Source: Xanthomonas sp. F10 (GTDB lineage: Bacteria > Pseudomonadota > Gammaproteobacteria > Xanthomonadales > Xanthomonadaceae). From it: 64,000 bases of DNA. This document shows, in pieces, positions 9,138 through 17,234 of the stretch. The position numbers and the translations under genes are program-made. Location: assembly GCF_014206815.1 (NCBI RefSeq), contig NZ_JACHNP010000002.1, positions 1,236,322 through 1,300,321 of the forward strand. The letters run 5' to 3'. Position 1 is the first letter of the stretch; each line of letters opens with the position of its first letter. The notes beneath the pieces are model-generated. The model saw only the letters and a list, made by a program, of their open reading frames with translations. It was not told where the DNA came from and searched no databases.

Positions 9138-9350
9138 GGGCTCGGTCGTCGCCGGAGCGCGCGCCTGCGCGCTCCGATCGTGGCCGCGGCGGCAGTGACC
9201 GCGCGCGGTGGGTGGTTGCATCGCTCCCGCACAGGCGGGAACCCGAAAGTCCGGATCACAAGATGCCGAGACGGCGACCGGCGGCGCCTGGAGCGCACCA
9301 CCGGTCGCCGCTTGCCGCAGCGGCGCGCGCAACGCGCGCCGGCATGGCGC

Positions 9351-10448
9351 TTACTTGAACTCCTTGCTCCAGTAGGCCTCGATCTGCTGCACCAGCTCCG
9401 GCGGCAGCGGCACGTAGTGCAGCGCGTCGGCCTGCGGCTGGCCCTTCTCGAAGGCCCACTTGAAGAAGTCCAGGGTCGCCTTGCTGCGCGCCGGGTCCTT
9501 GGCCTGCTTGTGCATCAGCATGAAGTTGGTGGCGGTGATCGGCCACGCCTGCGCGCCCGCGGCGTTGGTGATGACCAGGTTGAAGTCCTTGGCGTTGGCC
9601 CAGTCAGCCGACGCGGCCGCCGCGGCGAAGCTCTCGGCGTTGGGCTGCACCCAGTTGCCGGCGGCGTTCTGCATCGACGCGTACGGCATCTTGTTCTGCA
9701 GCGCGTAGGCCAGTTCCACGTAGCCGATCGAGCCCTTGATCTGCTGCACGTACGAAGCCACGCCTTCGTTGCCCTTGCCGCCGACGCCGCCCGGCCACTG
9801 CACCGAGGTGCCTTCGCCGACCTTGCCCTTCCATTCCGGGCTGACCTTGGACAGGTAGTTGGTGAAGTTGAAGCTGGTGCCCGAGCCGTCGGAGCGGTGC
9901 ACCAGGTTGATCTTGGTGTCGGGCAGGGTCACGCCCGGGTTCAGCGCGGTCAGCGCCGGGTCGTTCCACTTGCTGATCTTGCCGAGGAAGATGTCGGCCA
10001 GCACCGGACCGGTCAGCTTCAGCTTGCCCGCTTCCATGCCGTCCAGGTTGACCACCGGCACCACCCCCCCAATCGCCGAGGGGAACTGGCCGAGGCCGGC
10101 CGCGGCCAGTTCGGCGCTGTCCAGCGGCTTGTCGGAGGAGCCGAAATCGACCGTGCCGGCCTTGATCTGGGCGATGCCGCCGCCGGAACCGATCGACTGG
10201 TAGTTGATCTTGTTGCCGGTGGCCGCGTTGTAGTCGGCCGACCACTTGGAGATCAGCGGATAGATGAAGGAGGCGCCGGCGCCGGAAATCTCCGCCGCGG
10301 TCTTGGCGCCGGCGGCCGGCGCGGCAGCGGGCGTCCCGCCGGCCGCATCGGCGGCGCCCTGCTTGTCGCCGTTGCCGGGCTGGCAGGCGGTGACGGCGAG
10401 GGCCAGGGCGAGGGACAGGACGGCAATGCGCGCCGGCTGCAGTTTCAT
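9351..10448 (-). CDS. pstS: Phosphate-binding lipoprotein PstS
   Basis: 365 residues starting MKLQPARIAV. The signal ends in a lipobox (LALAVTAC, Cys20 or so), so this PstS is probably anchored as a lipoprotein, unlike the second PstS-like protein upstream. Phosphate-contacting segments of the family are present: GAGASFIYPLISKW, IGSGGGIAQI, DFGSSDKPL and HRSDGSGTSFNFT. A low-complexity Ala/Gly-rich linker (residues about 28-55) follows the lipobox. It hands phosphate to PstCA. A candidate Pho box lies 55-72 bp upstream of the start, so it can be induced independently of phoX. Confidence 0.96.
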   Translation of the reverse strand: MKLQPARIAVLSLALALAVTACQPGNGDKQGAADAAGGTPAAAPAAGAKTAAEISGAGASFIYPLISKWSADYNAATGNKINYQSIGSGGGIAQIKAGTVDFGSSDKPLDSAELAAAGLGQFPSAIGGVVPVVNLDGMEAGKLKLTGPVLADIFLGKISKWNDPALTALNPGVTLPDTKINLVHRSDGSGTSFNFTNYLSKVSPEWKGKVGEGTSVQWPGGVGGKGNEGVASYVQQIKGSIGYVELAYALQNKMPYASMQNAAGNWVQPNAESFAAAAASADWANAKDFNLVITNAAGAQAWPITATNFMLMHKQAKDPARSKATLDFFKWAFEKGQPQADALHYVPLPPELVQQIEAYWSKEFK

Positions 10449-10502
10449 GGGGTCACTCCGTAGCGAAGAGCGCCGGGACATCCGGCGGATGCTCGCTATG
10501 AA

Positions 10503-10520
10503 ATGATATTTTTGTTACAG
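10503..10520 (-). promoter_or_regulatory. Candidate Pho box upstream of pstS
   Basis: Read on the minus strand, CTGTAAC-AAAA-ATATCAT is two 7-base direct repeats with a 4-base spacer, matching the PhoB consensus CTGTCAT-N4-CTGTCAT at most positions. It is the only AT-rich patch in this intergenic region and ends 54 bp before the pstS start, oriented toward pstS. This suggests PhoB control separate from phoX. Confidence 0.65.
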
Positions 10521-10645
10521 CCAGATGACTTGCGGATGGGGTGGCGGACGCCATCACGGGATGCGGCCGTCGCGCCGTCCCGCATGAGCCTGTCATGCGG
10601 CGGGCAGGTGCCGATCGTAGGCAGGCGATGCCTGCCGTCGGGGAC

Positions 10646-10674
10646 AAAAAAAGCGCGGACCCTGCGGTCCGCGC
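10646..10674 (-). terminator. Intrinsic terminator after phoX
   Basis: A 9-bp GC-rich stem (GCGCGGACC / GGTCCGCGC, loop CTGC) is followed on the minus strand by seven T residues. It lies about 50 bp after the phoX stop and upstream of the pstS Pho box, so it should separate most phoX transcription from the pstSCAB-phoU operon. Confidence 0.92.
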
Positions 10675-10725
10675 CCTCGGGTATCGCCGTGCCGACGCGC
10701 GCGCCGGCACGGGCGAGACGCCGGC

Positions 10726-11739
10726 TTACTTCATGTTCTGCGCCCAGTAGGCTTCGATCTGCTTGACCAGCGGCTCCGGCAGCGGCACGTAGTCCAGCGC
10801 CTTGGCCTGCGGCTGACCCTGCTCGAACGACCACTTGAAGAAGTCCAGCGCGGCCTTGGACGACGCCGGCTTCTTGGCCTTCTTGTACATGATGGCCCAG
10901 GTGGTGGCGGTGATCGGCCACGCGTCCTGGCCCGGCGCGTTGGTCATGATCAGATTGAAGTCCTTGGCCGACTTCCAGTCCGCGGTGGCGGCGGCAGCGG
11001 AGAAGGTCTTGTCGTCCGGCATCACGAAACGGCCGGCGGCGTTCTTCATGCCGGCGTAGCTGAGCTTGTTCTGCAGCGCGTAGGCGTACTCGACGTAGCC
11101 GATGCCGCCGCGGATCTGCTTGACGTAGGCGGCCACGCCTTCGTTGCCCTTGCCGCCGATGCCGGCCGGCCACTGCACGGCGGTGCCTTCGCCGACCTTG
11201 CTCTTCCACTCCGGGCTGACCTTGGACAGGTAGTTGGTGAAGTTGAAGCTGGTGCCCGAACCGTCGGAGCGGTGCACGATGGTGATCTTCAGGTCGGGCA
11301 GGGCCAGGCCCGGGTTCAGCGCGGCGATCGCCGGGTCGTTCCACTTGCTGATCTTGCCGAGGAAGATGTTGGCCAGCACGGTGCCGTCGAGCTTCATCGC
11401 GCCCGGGGCCACGCCGGCCACGTTGAACACCGGCACGATGCCGCCGATCACGACCGGGAACTGGCCCAGGCCGAACTTGTCCAGCTCCGCGCCGCTGAGC
11501 GGCTTGTCGGAAGCGCCGAAATCGACCGTGGCCGCCTGGATCTGCGCGATGCCGCCGCCGGAACCGATCGACTGGTAGTTGACGCGGTTGCCGCTTTTCT
11601 CGGCATAGGCAGCCGACCACTTCGACAGCACCGGATAGACGAAGCTGGAGCCTGCGCCGGTGACATCGGTGGCTTGCGCCGCGAGCGAAAACGTAGCGAC
11701 CGCGGCGGCTGCCAGCAGTCGGAGCTTGAGGGAACGCAT
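10726..11739 (-). CDS. phoX: Second phosphate-binding periplasmic protein (PhoX/PstS-like)
   Basis: 337 residues starting MRSLKLRLLAAAAVATFS, with a cleavable signal peptide (cleavage near AAQA-TD, residue 22) and no lipobox. It is a clear paralogue of the adjacent PstS: the same phosphate-contact segments GAGSSFVYPVLSKW, IGSGGGIAQI, DFGASDKPL and HRSDGSGTSFNFT occur, and the C-terminal half is very similar. In Xanthomonas this position in the locus is occupied by the gene called phoX, an abundant phosphate-starvation protein. It has its own Pho box, a strong terminator and a soluble rather than lipid-anchored form, which points to a high-capacity periplasmic phosphate scavenger delivering to the same PstCA channel. 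The symbol follows Xanthomonas usage and must not be confused with the alkaline phosphatase PhoX. Confidence 0.92.
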   Translation of the reverse strand: MRSLKLRLLAAAAVATFSLAAQATDVTGAGSSFVYPVLSKWSAAYAEKSGNRVNYQSIGSGGGIAQIQAATVDFGASDKPLSGAELDKFGLGQFPVVIGGIVPVFNVAGVAPGAMKLDGTVLANIFLGKISKWNDPAIAALNPGLALPDLKITIVHRSDGSGTSFNFTNYLSKVSPEWKSKVGEGTAVQWPAGIGGKGNEGVAAYVKQIRGGIGYVEYAYALQNKLSYAGMKNAAGRFVMPDDKTFSAAAATADWKSAKDFNLIMTNAPGQDAWPITATTWAIMYKKAKKPASSKAALDFFKWSFEQGQPQAKALDYVPLPEPLVKQIEAYWAQNMK

Positions 11740-11831
11740 CGGGAGAACTCCTGGAATAGGTGGGAAGCCGGCACCCCTGCCGGCATCGGCTGCATTCCAA
11801 GACTTTTTCATGAACGTCTGAAGAAAATCAG

Positions 11832-11849
11832 ATGTCAGTCCGGTGACAG
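11832..11849 (-). promoter_or_regulatory. Candidate Pho box upstream of phoX
   Basis: On the minus strand CTGTCAC-CGGA-CTGACAT gives two 7-base direct repeats, 4-base spacer, matching the PhoB box at 12 of 14 repeat positions. It lies about 93 bp upstream of the phoX start and points toward it, in the divergent region shared with the porin gene. Confidence 0.75.
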
Positions 11850-11897
11850 CCTGTCCGGGTCGGCATGCCTTCGTTCCGACACGAAGCTGACTCAAAA

Positions 11898-11928
11898 CCG
11901 TCATGTCTTTGACGGAATCTTTACAAAT
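11898..11928 (+). promoter_or_regulatory. Candidate Pho-dependent promoter of the phosphate porin
   Basis: CCGTCAT-GTCT-TTGACGG (11898-11915) resembles a Pho box, its first half well and its second half only weakly, and is followed by the -10-like TTACAAAT at 11921-11928. This is the arrangement in which a Pho box replaces the -35 element. It lies about 70 bp upstream of the porin start. The alternative reading, a short palindrome around TCATGTCTTTGA, cannot be excluded. Confidence 0.5.
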
Positions 11929-11997
11929 GGTCGGGCCGTCGCACTGGGGCCGCACCGCACCCATCCCACCCTGCCACCACCCATCGGAGACATCCTA

Positions 11998-13248
11998 ATG
12001 CGTTCTCATGTTCTCGCCACGGCGATCCTCGCCAGCCTCGGCCTGGCGTCAGCGCCGCAGGCGTTCGCGGCGAAGGCCAAGGCCAGCAGCAATCCGCCCG
12101 CCGTCAGCGCTGCCCAGCTGCAGCAGCTGCAGGCCCAGATCGAAGCGCTGCAGACCCAGGTTCAGCAGCTGCAGGCGCAGTCGGAAGCCCTGCAGGCGCA
12201 GTCCGACGCGCAGTCGGAAGTGAATGTCGTGCAGGCCCAGGCGACCGAATCGGCGCAGGCCAGCGCCGCCAAGGTCGACAAGCTCGCCAAGCTGGTCAAC
12301 GACAACAAGATCGGCGGCCGCATGTTCTTCGACCTGACCAACATCGACCGCACCAGTGGCGGCGCCAAGACCGCCGCCAGCGGCACCGGTCTGGACGTCA
12401 AGCGCTTCTACCTGACCGTCGACCACAGCTTCAACGAGATCTGGTCGGCCAACCTGACCACCGACTTCCAGTACAGCTCGGCGCTGTCCAACACCCAGCT
12501 GTTCGTCAAGAAGGCCTACGTGCAGGGCAAGTTCGACGACGCCTTCGCGCTGCGCATCGGTGCCGCCGACATGCCGTGGGTGCCGTTCGTCGAGAAGTTC
12601 TACGGCTACCGCTACGTCGAGAACACCCTGACCGACCGCCTGAAGTACGCCAACTCCTCCGACTGGGGCCTGCACGCCTTCGGCGACCTGGGCTCGCAGG
12701 TCAACTACGCGATGTCGGTGGTCAACGGTGCCGGCTACAAGAACCCGACCCGCGGCAAGGGCATGGACGTGGAAGGCCGCGTCGCCTACATGCCGATGCA
12801 GAACCTGGCCATCGCCGTCGGCGCCTACTCGGGCAAGCTGGGCAAGGAAACCGACATCCTCGACGCGCAGCACGACTACACCCGCGCCGATGCGATGGTC
12901 GCCTACGCCGATTCCAACTTCCGTCTGGGCGGCGAGTACTTCCAGGCCAAGAACCTCAACAACGTGCTGACCCCGGCCACCGACAAGTCCAGCGGCTGGT
13001 CGGTGTGGGGCAGCGTCGCGTTGACCGACGGCGGCATCAATGCCTTCGCCCGCTACGACAAGACCGACCTGAGCAAGACCCTCGACCCGACCCTGGCCGA
13101 CAAGTACTGGAACGTCGGCGTCGAGTTCCCGGTGATGAAGAACCTGAAGCTGGCCACCGTGTACAAGTACACGCACCAGGACAACGACAGCAAGAAGACC
13201 GACGTGGAAACCAAGGAATTCGGCGTCTGGGGCGACCTGTCGTTCTGA
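11998..13248 (+). CDS. oprO: OprP/OprO-type phosphate/polyphosphate-selective porin
   Basis: 416 residues. The start MRSHVLATAILASLG follows a GGAGA ribosome site; the signal peptide ends near APQAFAAKA. Residues about 35-85 form a Gln/Leu/Ala-rich coiled coil (LQQLQAQ repeats), the trimerisation extension of this porin family, followed by an amphipathic beta-barrel and the terminal aromatic residue (WGDLSF) required for outer-membrane insertion. OprP/OprO channels pass phosphate or polyphosphate. Its divergent placement to phoX with candidate Pho boxes on both sides fits uptake across the outer membrane followed by PhoX/PstS capture. OprO rather than OprP is chosen by Xanthomonas usage; selectivity is not visible in the sequence. 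A strong terminator follows. Confidence 0.92.
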   Translation: MRSHVLATAILASLGLASAPQAFAAKAKASSNPPAVSAAQLQQLQAQIEALQTQVQQLQAQSEALQAQSDAQSEVNVVQAQATESAQASAAKVDKLAKLVNDNKIGGRMFFDLTNIDRTSGGAKTAASGTGLDVKRFYLTVDHSFNEIWSANLTTDFQYSSALSNTQLFVKKAYVQGKFDDAFALRIGAADMPWVPFVEKFYGYRYVENTLTDRLKYANSSDWGLHAFGDLGSQVNYAMSVVNGAGYKNPTRGKGMDVEGRVAYMPMQNLAIAVGAYSGKLGKETDILDAQHDYTRADAMVAYADSNFRLGGEYFQAKNLNNVLTPATDKSSGWSVWGSVALTDGGINAFARYDKTDLSKTLDPTLADKYWNVGVEFPVMKNLKLATVYKYTHQDNDSKKTDVETKEFGVWGDLSF

Positions 13249-13275
13249 TTCGCGGAGAGTCCCGCATGCTGTACG

Positions 13276-13307
13276 AAAGGCGGCGCACTGCGTCGCCTTT
13301 CTTTTTT
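13276..13307 (+). terminator. Intrinsic terminator after the phosphate porin
   Basis: A stem AAAGGCG / CGCCTTT (13276-13282 and 13294-13300) with an 11-base loop is followed by CTTTTTT. It lies 28 bp beyond the porin stop. Confidence 0.88.
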
Positions 13308-13445
13308 GCGGCGTGACCGCCCAGAGCCGCACGGTGGGCGCGGGCCGAGGTGTCTTTCACGGTTCGCGTCGACGGCCGTGGACGATGCAGTGAATTGTGC
13401 GGCGCAGCACTTGTCATCGACGATGCGCCTTCCTACTGTCGAAGC

Positions 13446-13763
13446 ATGCTCGCCCGTCTGTCCATGTTGATGTTGACCGCATTGCTGGCGCTGTCGGCGA
13501 TCCGTGCAGGATCGGCCGCGGCGGCGGCACCGGCGGCGCTGTGCGCGAGCGCCTGCGCCAGCGAGGTCGACGCTGATCTCGATGGGGTCTCGCCCGAGCT
13601 GGAAGCGCCGGCCGCCGATCCCGATCCGCACGACGCGCCGCTCGCGGTCGCGCCCGCGTTGTTTCCGCCGGCCCTCCTGATCCGGCCGGTCTTGCCGGTG
13701 CCACCGGCAGCGCCTTGCCGCGGCTATCGCCGCCCCGCGCTGCGTCCTCCATCCGGGGCCTGA
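13446..13763 (+). CDS. Hypothetical secreted proline/alanine-rich protein
   Basis: A 105-residue protein starting MLARLSMLMLTALLALSA, with a plausible signal peptide (about residues 1-25), then a Cys pair (LCASACAS), an acidic patch (DADLDGVSPE) and a long Pro/Ala-rich segment. No domain is recognised. It lies 104 bp upstream of the carbonic anhydrase on the same strand. Composition (Ala, Pro, Leu) is what a random GC-rich frame also gives, so it could be spurious; the signal-peptide-like start is the best argument that it is real. Confidence 0.4.
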   Translation: MLARLSMLMLTALLALSAIRAGSAAAAAPAALCASACASEVDADLDGVSPELEAPAADPDPHDAPLAVAPALFPPALLIRPVLPVPPAAPCRGYRRPALRPPSGA

Positions 13764-13867
13764 CGCCTGCATCGCCGCACTGGCGATGCCGATCCCCCGC
13801 TGTTGTTTGCGTCTGCGTCGTGCCGCGTGCGGTACGGCTTCGCTCCCCCCATGCCTGGAGATACCCC

Positions 13868-14557
13868 ATGCAACGCTTGCTCGATGGTTTCCGCCACTTC
13901 CGCAACGAGGTCTATCCCCGCCAACGCGGGCTGTTCCGGCAACTCGCCGCCGGCCAGACCCCGCACACGCTGTTCATCACCTGCGCCGACTCGCGGGTGA
14001 TGCCGGAACTGATGTTCGCCGCGCAACCGGGCGAACTGTTCGTCTACCGCAACATCGGCAACGTGGTGCCGCCGTACTCGCAGCACGTCAGCGGCGTGGT
14101 CGCGGCGATCGAGTACGCGGTGGCGGTGCTGCAGGTCGAGCACATCGTGATCTGCGGCCATACCGACTGCGGCGCGATGAAGGCGGTGCTCAATCCCGCG
14201 TCGCTGCAGGAGGTGCCGACCGTGGCAGCCTGGCTCAAGCACACCGACAGCGCGCGCCAGGTCGCCGCGCAGCACGGCCATGCCGCCCATGCCGAGGATG
14301 CGCTGCACTGCCTGACCGAGGAGAACGTGGTGGCGCAACTGGATCACCTGCGCACGCAACCGGTGGTGGCGGCGCGGCTGGCGCGCGGCGCGCTGCGCAT
14401 CCACGGCTGGATCTACGACATCGGCCATGGCGAGATCCGCGCCTTCGACGCCGAGCAGGGGCGGTTCCTGCCACTGCTGCCGGAAGCCGGCCGACGCCCG
14501 CCCGATGCCACGCCGCCGCCGCGCCTGGCGCCGGTCCTGCGCAACGTCGCCGTCTGA
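13868..14557 (+). CDS. can: Beta-class carbonic anhydrase
   Basis: 229 residues from the ATG at 13868. It interconverts CO2 and bicarbonate in the cytoplasm. The zinc ligands of beta-CAs are visible: Cys in ITCADSRV (about residue 39), His and Cys in CGHTDCGAMKAV (about 98 and 101), with the Asp-Arg dyad in ADSR. Asn-Ile-Gly (YRNIGNVVPP) and the HSGVVAAIEYAV-like helix are also present. The gene is followed after only 10 bp by a SulP transporter, so the two form an operon. The open frame extends upstream but the extension is Arg/Pro-rich and not conserved-looking. Confidence 0.95.
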   Translation: MQRLLDGFRHFRNEVYPRQRGLFRQLAAGQTPHTLFITCADSRVMPELMFAAQPGELFVYRNIGNVVPPYSQHVSGVVAAIEYAVAVLQVEHIVICGHTDCGAMKAVLNPASLQEVPTVAAWLKHTDSARQVAAQHGHAAHAEDALHCLTEENVVAQLDHLRTQPVVAARLARGALRIHGWIYDIGHGEIRAFDAEQGRFLPLLPEAGRRPPDATPPPRLAPVLRNVAV

Positions 14558-14567
14558 GGAGCCGCCC

Positions 14568-16142
14568 ATGCACACCATGACAGAGCACGCTCCGGCCGGC
14601 GCCTCGGCGCTGGCCCGTTACCTGCGCGGCGGCGCCTTCGGCCGCGACCTGCTGGCCTCGGTGGTGGTCTTCCTGGTCGCCTTGCCGCTGTGCATGGGCA
14701 TCGCGATCGCGTCGGGCATGCCGCCGGCCGCCGGCCTGATCACCGGCATCGTCGGCGGCCTGGTGGTCGGGCTGATCGCCGGCTCGCCGCTGCAGGTCAG
14801 CGGGCCGGCGGCGGGATTGGCGGTGCTGGTGTTCGAACTGGTCCGCGCGCACGGCGTGGCGGCGCTGGGGCCGGTGATCCTGCTGGCCGGCGCGATCCAG
14901 TTGCTGGCCGGGTTGTGCCGCGCCGGCGTGTGGTTCCGCATGACCTCGCCGGCGGTGGTGGCCGGCATGCTGTCGGGTATCGGCATCCTGATCGTCGCCT
15001 CGCAATCGCACGTGCTGCTGGACGCGGCGCCGAAGGCACGCGGACTGGAGAACTTCGCCGCCTTGCCGGCGGTGCTGTGGCGCGCGCTGGACGCCGGCGT
15101 GGGCCGCGCCGCCTTGCTGGTCGGCCTGGGCACCATCGCGATCATGCTGGCGTGGGAGCGGCTGCGCCCGCAGCGCTTGCGCTTCGTGCCCGGCGCCTTG
15201 CTGGCGGTGGTGGCGATGACCGCGCTGGTGCAGCTGCAGGCGCTGGACGTGCGCAAGGTCGACGTGCCGGCCAACCTGCTCTCGGCGATCCGGGTGCCGA
15301 GCCTGGACGACATGCTCGGCGTGCTCGATGCCACGCTGCTGCTGTCGGCGCTCACCTTCGCCTTCATCGCCAGCGCCGAGACCCTGCTGTCGGCGGCGGC
15401 GGTGGACCGCATGCACCAGGGGCCGCGCACCCAGTACGACCGCGAACTGGCCGCGCAGGGCGTGGGCAACATGCTGTGCGGGTTGCTCGGCGCCTTGCCG
15501 ATGACCGGGGTGATCGTGCGCAGCGCCGCCAACGTGCAGGCCGGTGCGGCCACGCGCGTGTCGACCATGCTGCACGCGGCCTGGCTGCTGGTGTTCGCGC
15601 TGTTGCTGCCGTGGCTGCTGCGGATGACCCCGGTCGCGTGCCTGGCCGGCATCCTGGTCTACACCGGACTGAAGATGGTCAAGCTGGGGCAGGTGCGCGA
15701 ACTGGCCGCCTACGGACGCGGCACCGCCGCCATCTACCTGGCGACGACCTTCGCCATCGTCGCCACGGACCTGCTGACCGGCGTGCTGATCGGCTTTGCG
15801 CTGTCGCTGCTGCGCCTGGCGCTGCAGCAGTCGCGGCTGACGGTGGGGGTGCATGCGCATGAAGACGCCGCCAGCGCGGGCGCAGGCGAGGGGAGCAGCA
15901 AGCTGCGCCTGTCGCTGGAGGGCTCGGCCACCTTCCTGCGCGTGCCGACGATGGCGCGGACCCTGGAGCGGCTGCCGCCGAATACCGAACTGCACCTGGA
16001 CGTGGCAAGGCTACGCCACGTCGACCACGCCTGCCTGGAACTGCTGCGCGACTGGAGCCGCAACGCCGCGTCCCGCGGCTGTGCCCTGGTGGTGGACTGG
16101 AAGGAATTGGACCGGCGCGTGGAAGGGCAGCGTGCGGCGTAG
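14568..16142 (+). CDS. SulP-family anion transporter (probable bicarbonate uptake)
   Basis: 524 residues from ATG 14568, behind the ribosome site GAGGAG. It has about 10-12 membrane helices (first about residues 25-50, LLASVVVFLVALPLCMGIAIASG) with the SulP signature FAFIASAETLLSAAAVDRM in the second half, and a short C-terminal STAS domain (about 445-524; LHLDVARLRHVDHACLEL). SulP proteins move sulfate, bicarbonate or dicarboxylates. Tight linkage to the preceding beta-carbonic anhydrase argues for bicarbonate here, as in the BicA-type and CA-fused SulP proteins, but the substrate is inferred from context only. Confidence 0.92.
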   Translation: MHTMTEHAPAGASALARYLRGGAFGRDLLASVVVFLVALPLCMGIAIASGMPPAAGLITGIVGGLVVGLIAGSPLQVSGPAAGLAVLVFELVRAHGVAALGPVILLAGAIQLLAGLCRAGVWFRMTSPAVVAGMLSGIGILIVASQSHVLLDAAPKARGLENFAALPAVLWRALDAGVGRAALLVGLGTIAIMLAWERLRPQRLRFVPGALLAVVAMTALVQLQALDVRKVDVPANLLSAIRVPSLDDMLGVLDATLLLSALTFAFIASAETLLSAAAVDRMHQGPRTQYDRELAAQGVGNMLCGLLGALPMTGVIVRSAANVQAGAATRVSTMLHAAWLLVFALLLPWLLRMTPVACLAGILVYTGLKMVKLGQVRELAAYGRGTAAIYLATTFAIVATDLLTGVLIGFALSLLRLALQQSRLTVGVHAHEDAASAGAGEGSSKLRLSLEGSATFLRVPTMARTLERLPPNTELHLDVARLRHVDHACLELLRDWSRNAASRGCALVVDWKELDRRVEGQRAA

Positions 16143-16187
16143 TCGGTGGTGTGGCCGGCAGTGCCTGCGCCTGGCCTTTCGACATCT

Positions 16188-16267
16188 GTAGGGGCGGTTC
16201 CAATCGCGACGCGGGCAGGCGAGGCCGTGTCGGCGACGGAACCTGTCGCGGCTGAAGCCGCTCCTAC
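16188..16267. repeat. REP-like palindrome pair, diverged first arm
   Basis: Two inverted copies of the GTAGGAGCGGCTTCAGCCGC unit, the left one altered (GTAGGGGCGGTTCCAATCGC), separated by about 35 bp. It lies between the convergent ends of the SulP and nth genes and could form a long hairpin in either transcript. The same unit recurs at 16299, 22077, 30764 and 44268. Confidence 0.8.
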
Positions 16268-16298
16268 AGTGCAATCAGGCGGCGGCTTGGGGAGAACC

Positions 16299-16377
16299 GT
16301 AGGAGCGGTTTCAACCGCGACGAGCGCAACGATAGGCTTCCGGTATTAGCTGCTGTCGGGGCTGAAGCCCCTCCCAC
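16299..16377. repeat. REP-like palindrome pair, diverged
   Basis: Second inverted pair in the same convergent interval: left arm GTAGGAGCGGTTTCAACCGC, right arm GGGGCTGAAGCCCCTCCCAC. A further single arm (GTGGGAGCGACTTCAGTCGC) follows at 16409-16434. Together with the previous pair these repeats fill most of the 414-bp gap between SulP and nth; the remaining sequence (16435-16556) shows no gene. Confidence 0.75.
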
Positions 16378-16408
16378 CCCACCAGGTTCCGGCTCGCGGA
16401 ACGCCATT

Positions 16409-16434
16409 GTGGGAGCGACTTCAGTCGCGACGAA
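16409..16434 (+). repeat. Single REP-like arm
   Basis: GTGGGAGCGACTTCAGTCGC is one arm of the REP-like unit with compensatory changes that keep the short internal palindrome (GCGACTTCAGTCGC). No partner arm follows. Confidence 0.6.
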
Positions 16435-16556
16435 CGCAGCGGTGGACCTCGCGTGCTGCACTGGTTGCCGGAGCCGATGTCCCCAGTCCCGCACCAACCG
16501 GCGCCCAAGGCCGTGGCGCAGGCGATGACGCGAGCGCCTGCCTGCGACTGCGCCGC

Positions 16557-17234
16557 TCAACCCGGCGTCTTGTCCTTGTACCGGCACAGGTCGCGGATTG
16601 CGCACTGCGGGCAGTCGGGCTTGCGCGCCTTGCACACGTAGCGGCCGTGCAGGATCAGCCAGTGGTGCGCGTCGTGCAGGAACTGCGCCGGTACCCGCTT
16701 GAGCAGCGCATCCTCGACGGCGCGCACGTCCTTGCCCGGAGCCAGCCCGGTGCGGTTGGCGACGCGGAAGATGTGCGTGTCCACCGCCATGGTCGGCTCG
16801 CCGAAGGCGGTGTTGAGCACCACGTTGGCGGTCTTGCGGCCGACGCCGGGCAGGGCTTCCAGCGCGTCGCGCGCACGCGGCACGTCGCCGCCGTGCTGCT
16901 CGACCAGGATGCGGCAGGTGGCGATGACGTTCTTGGCCTTGGCGTTGAACAGGCCGATGGTGGAGATGTAGCGCTTCAGCCCATCCTCGCCCAGCGCCAG
17001 GATCGCCGCCGGCGTGTTCGCCACCGGATACAGGCGGCGGGTGGCCTTGTTGACGCCGACGTCGGTGGCCTGCGCCGAGAGGATCACCGCGATCAGCAGT
17101 TCGAATGGGGTGCTGTACTCCAGCTCGGTGGTCGGGTTGGGATTGAGTTCGGACAGGCGCGAGAACAGCTCGTGGATCTCGTCCTTGCTCAGCAGGCGTC
17201 CGCGCCGCACGGGCACGCTGGCGGTCGCGCTCAT
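16557..17234 (-). CDS. nth: Endonuclease III (DNA glycosylase/AP lyase)
   Basis: 225 residues, normal length. It removes oxidised pyrimidines and nicks at abasic sites. The helix-hairpin-helix ALPGVGRKTANVVLNTAFG (around residues 126-144) holds the catalytic Lys, the catalytic Asp lies in VDTHIFRVANR, and the 4Fe-4S ligands are spaced C-x6-C-x2-C-x5-C (CKARKPDCPQCAIRDLC). Its ATG overlaps the stop of the preceding 130-residue gene by four bases (17234/17231), so it is translated from a common message with that gene and probably the enoyl-CoA hydratase. Confidence 0.97.
   Translation of the reverse strand: MSATASVPVRRGRLLSKDEIHELFSRLSELNPNPTTELEYSTPFELLIAVILSAQATDVGVNKATRRLYPVANTPAAILALGEDGLKRYISTIGLFNAKAKNVIATCRILVEQHGGDVPRARDALEALPGVGRKTANVVLNTAFGEPTMAVDTHIFRVANRTGLAPGKDVRAVEDALLKRVPAQFLHDAHHWLILHGRYVCKARKPDCPQCAIRDLCRYKDKTPG

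Noticed and set aside
9138..9350. Possible terminator between pstS and pstC
   Set aside because: The gap has inverted GC-rich stretches but no T run on the minus strand, so I did not call a terminator.
13053..13772. Long minus-strand frames opposite the phosphate porin end and the small secreted-protein gene
   Set aside because: They cross the strong terminator after the porin gene and have random GC-rich composition.
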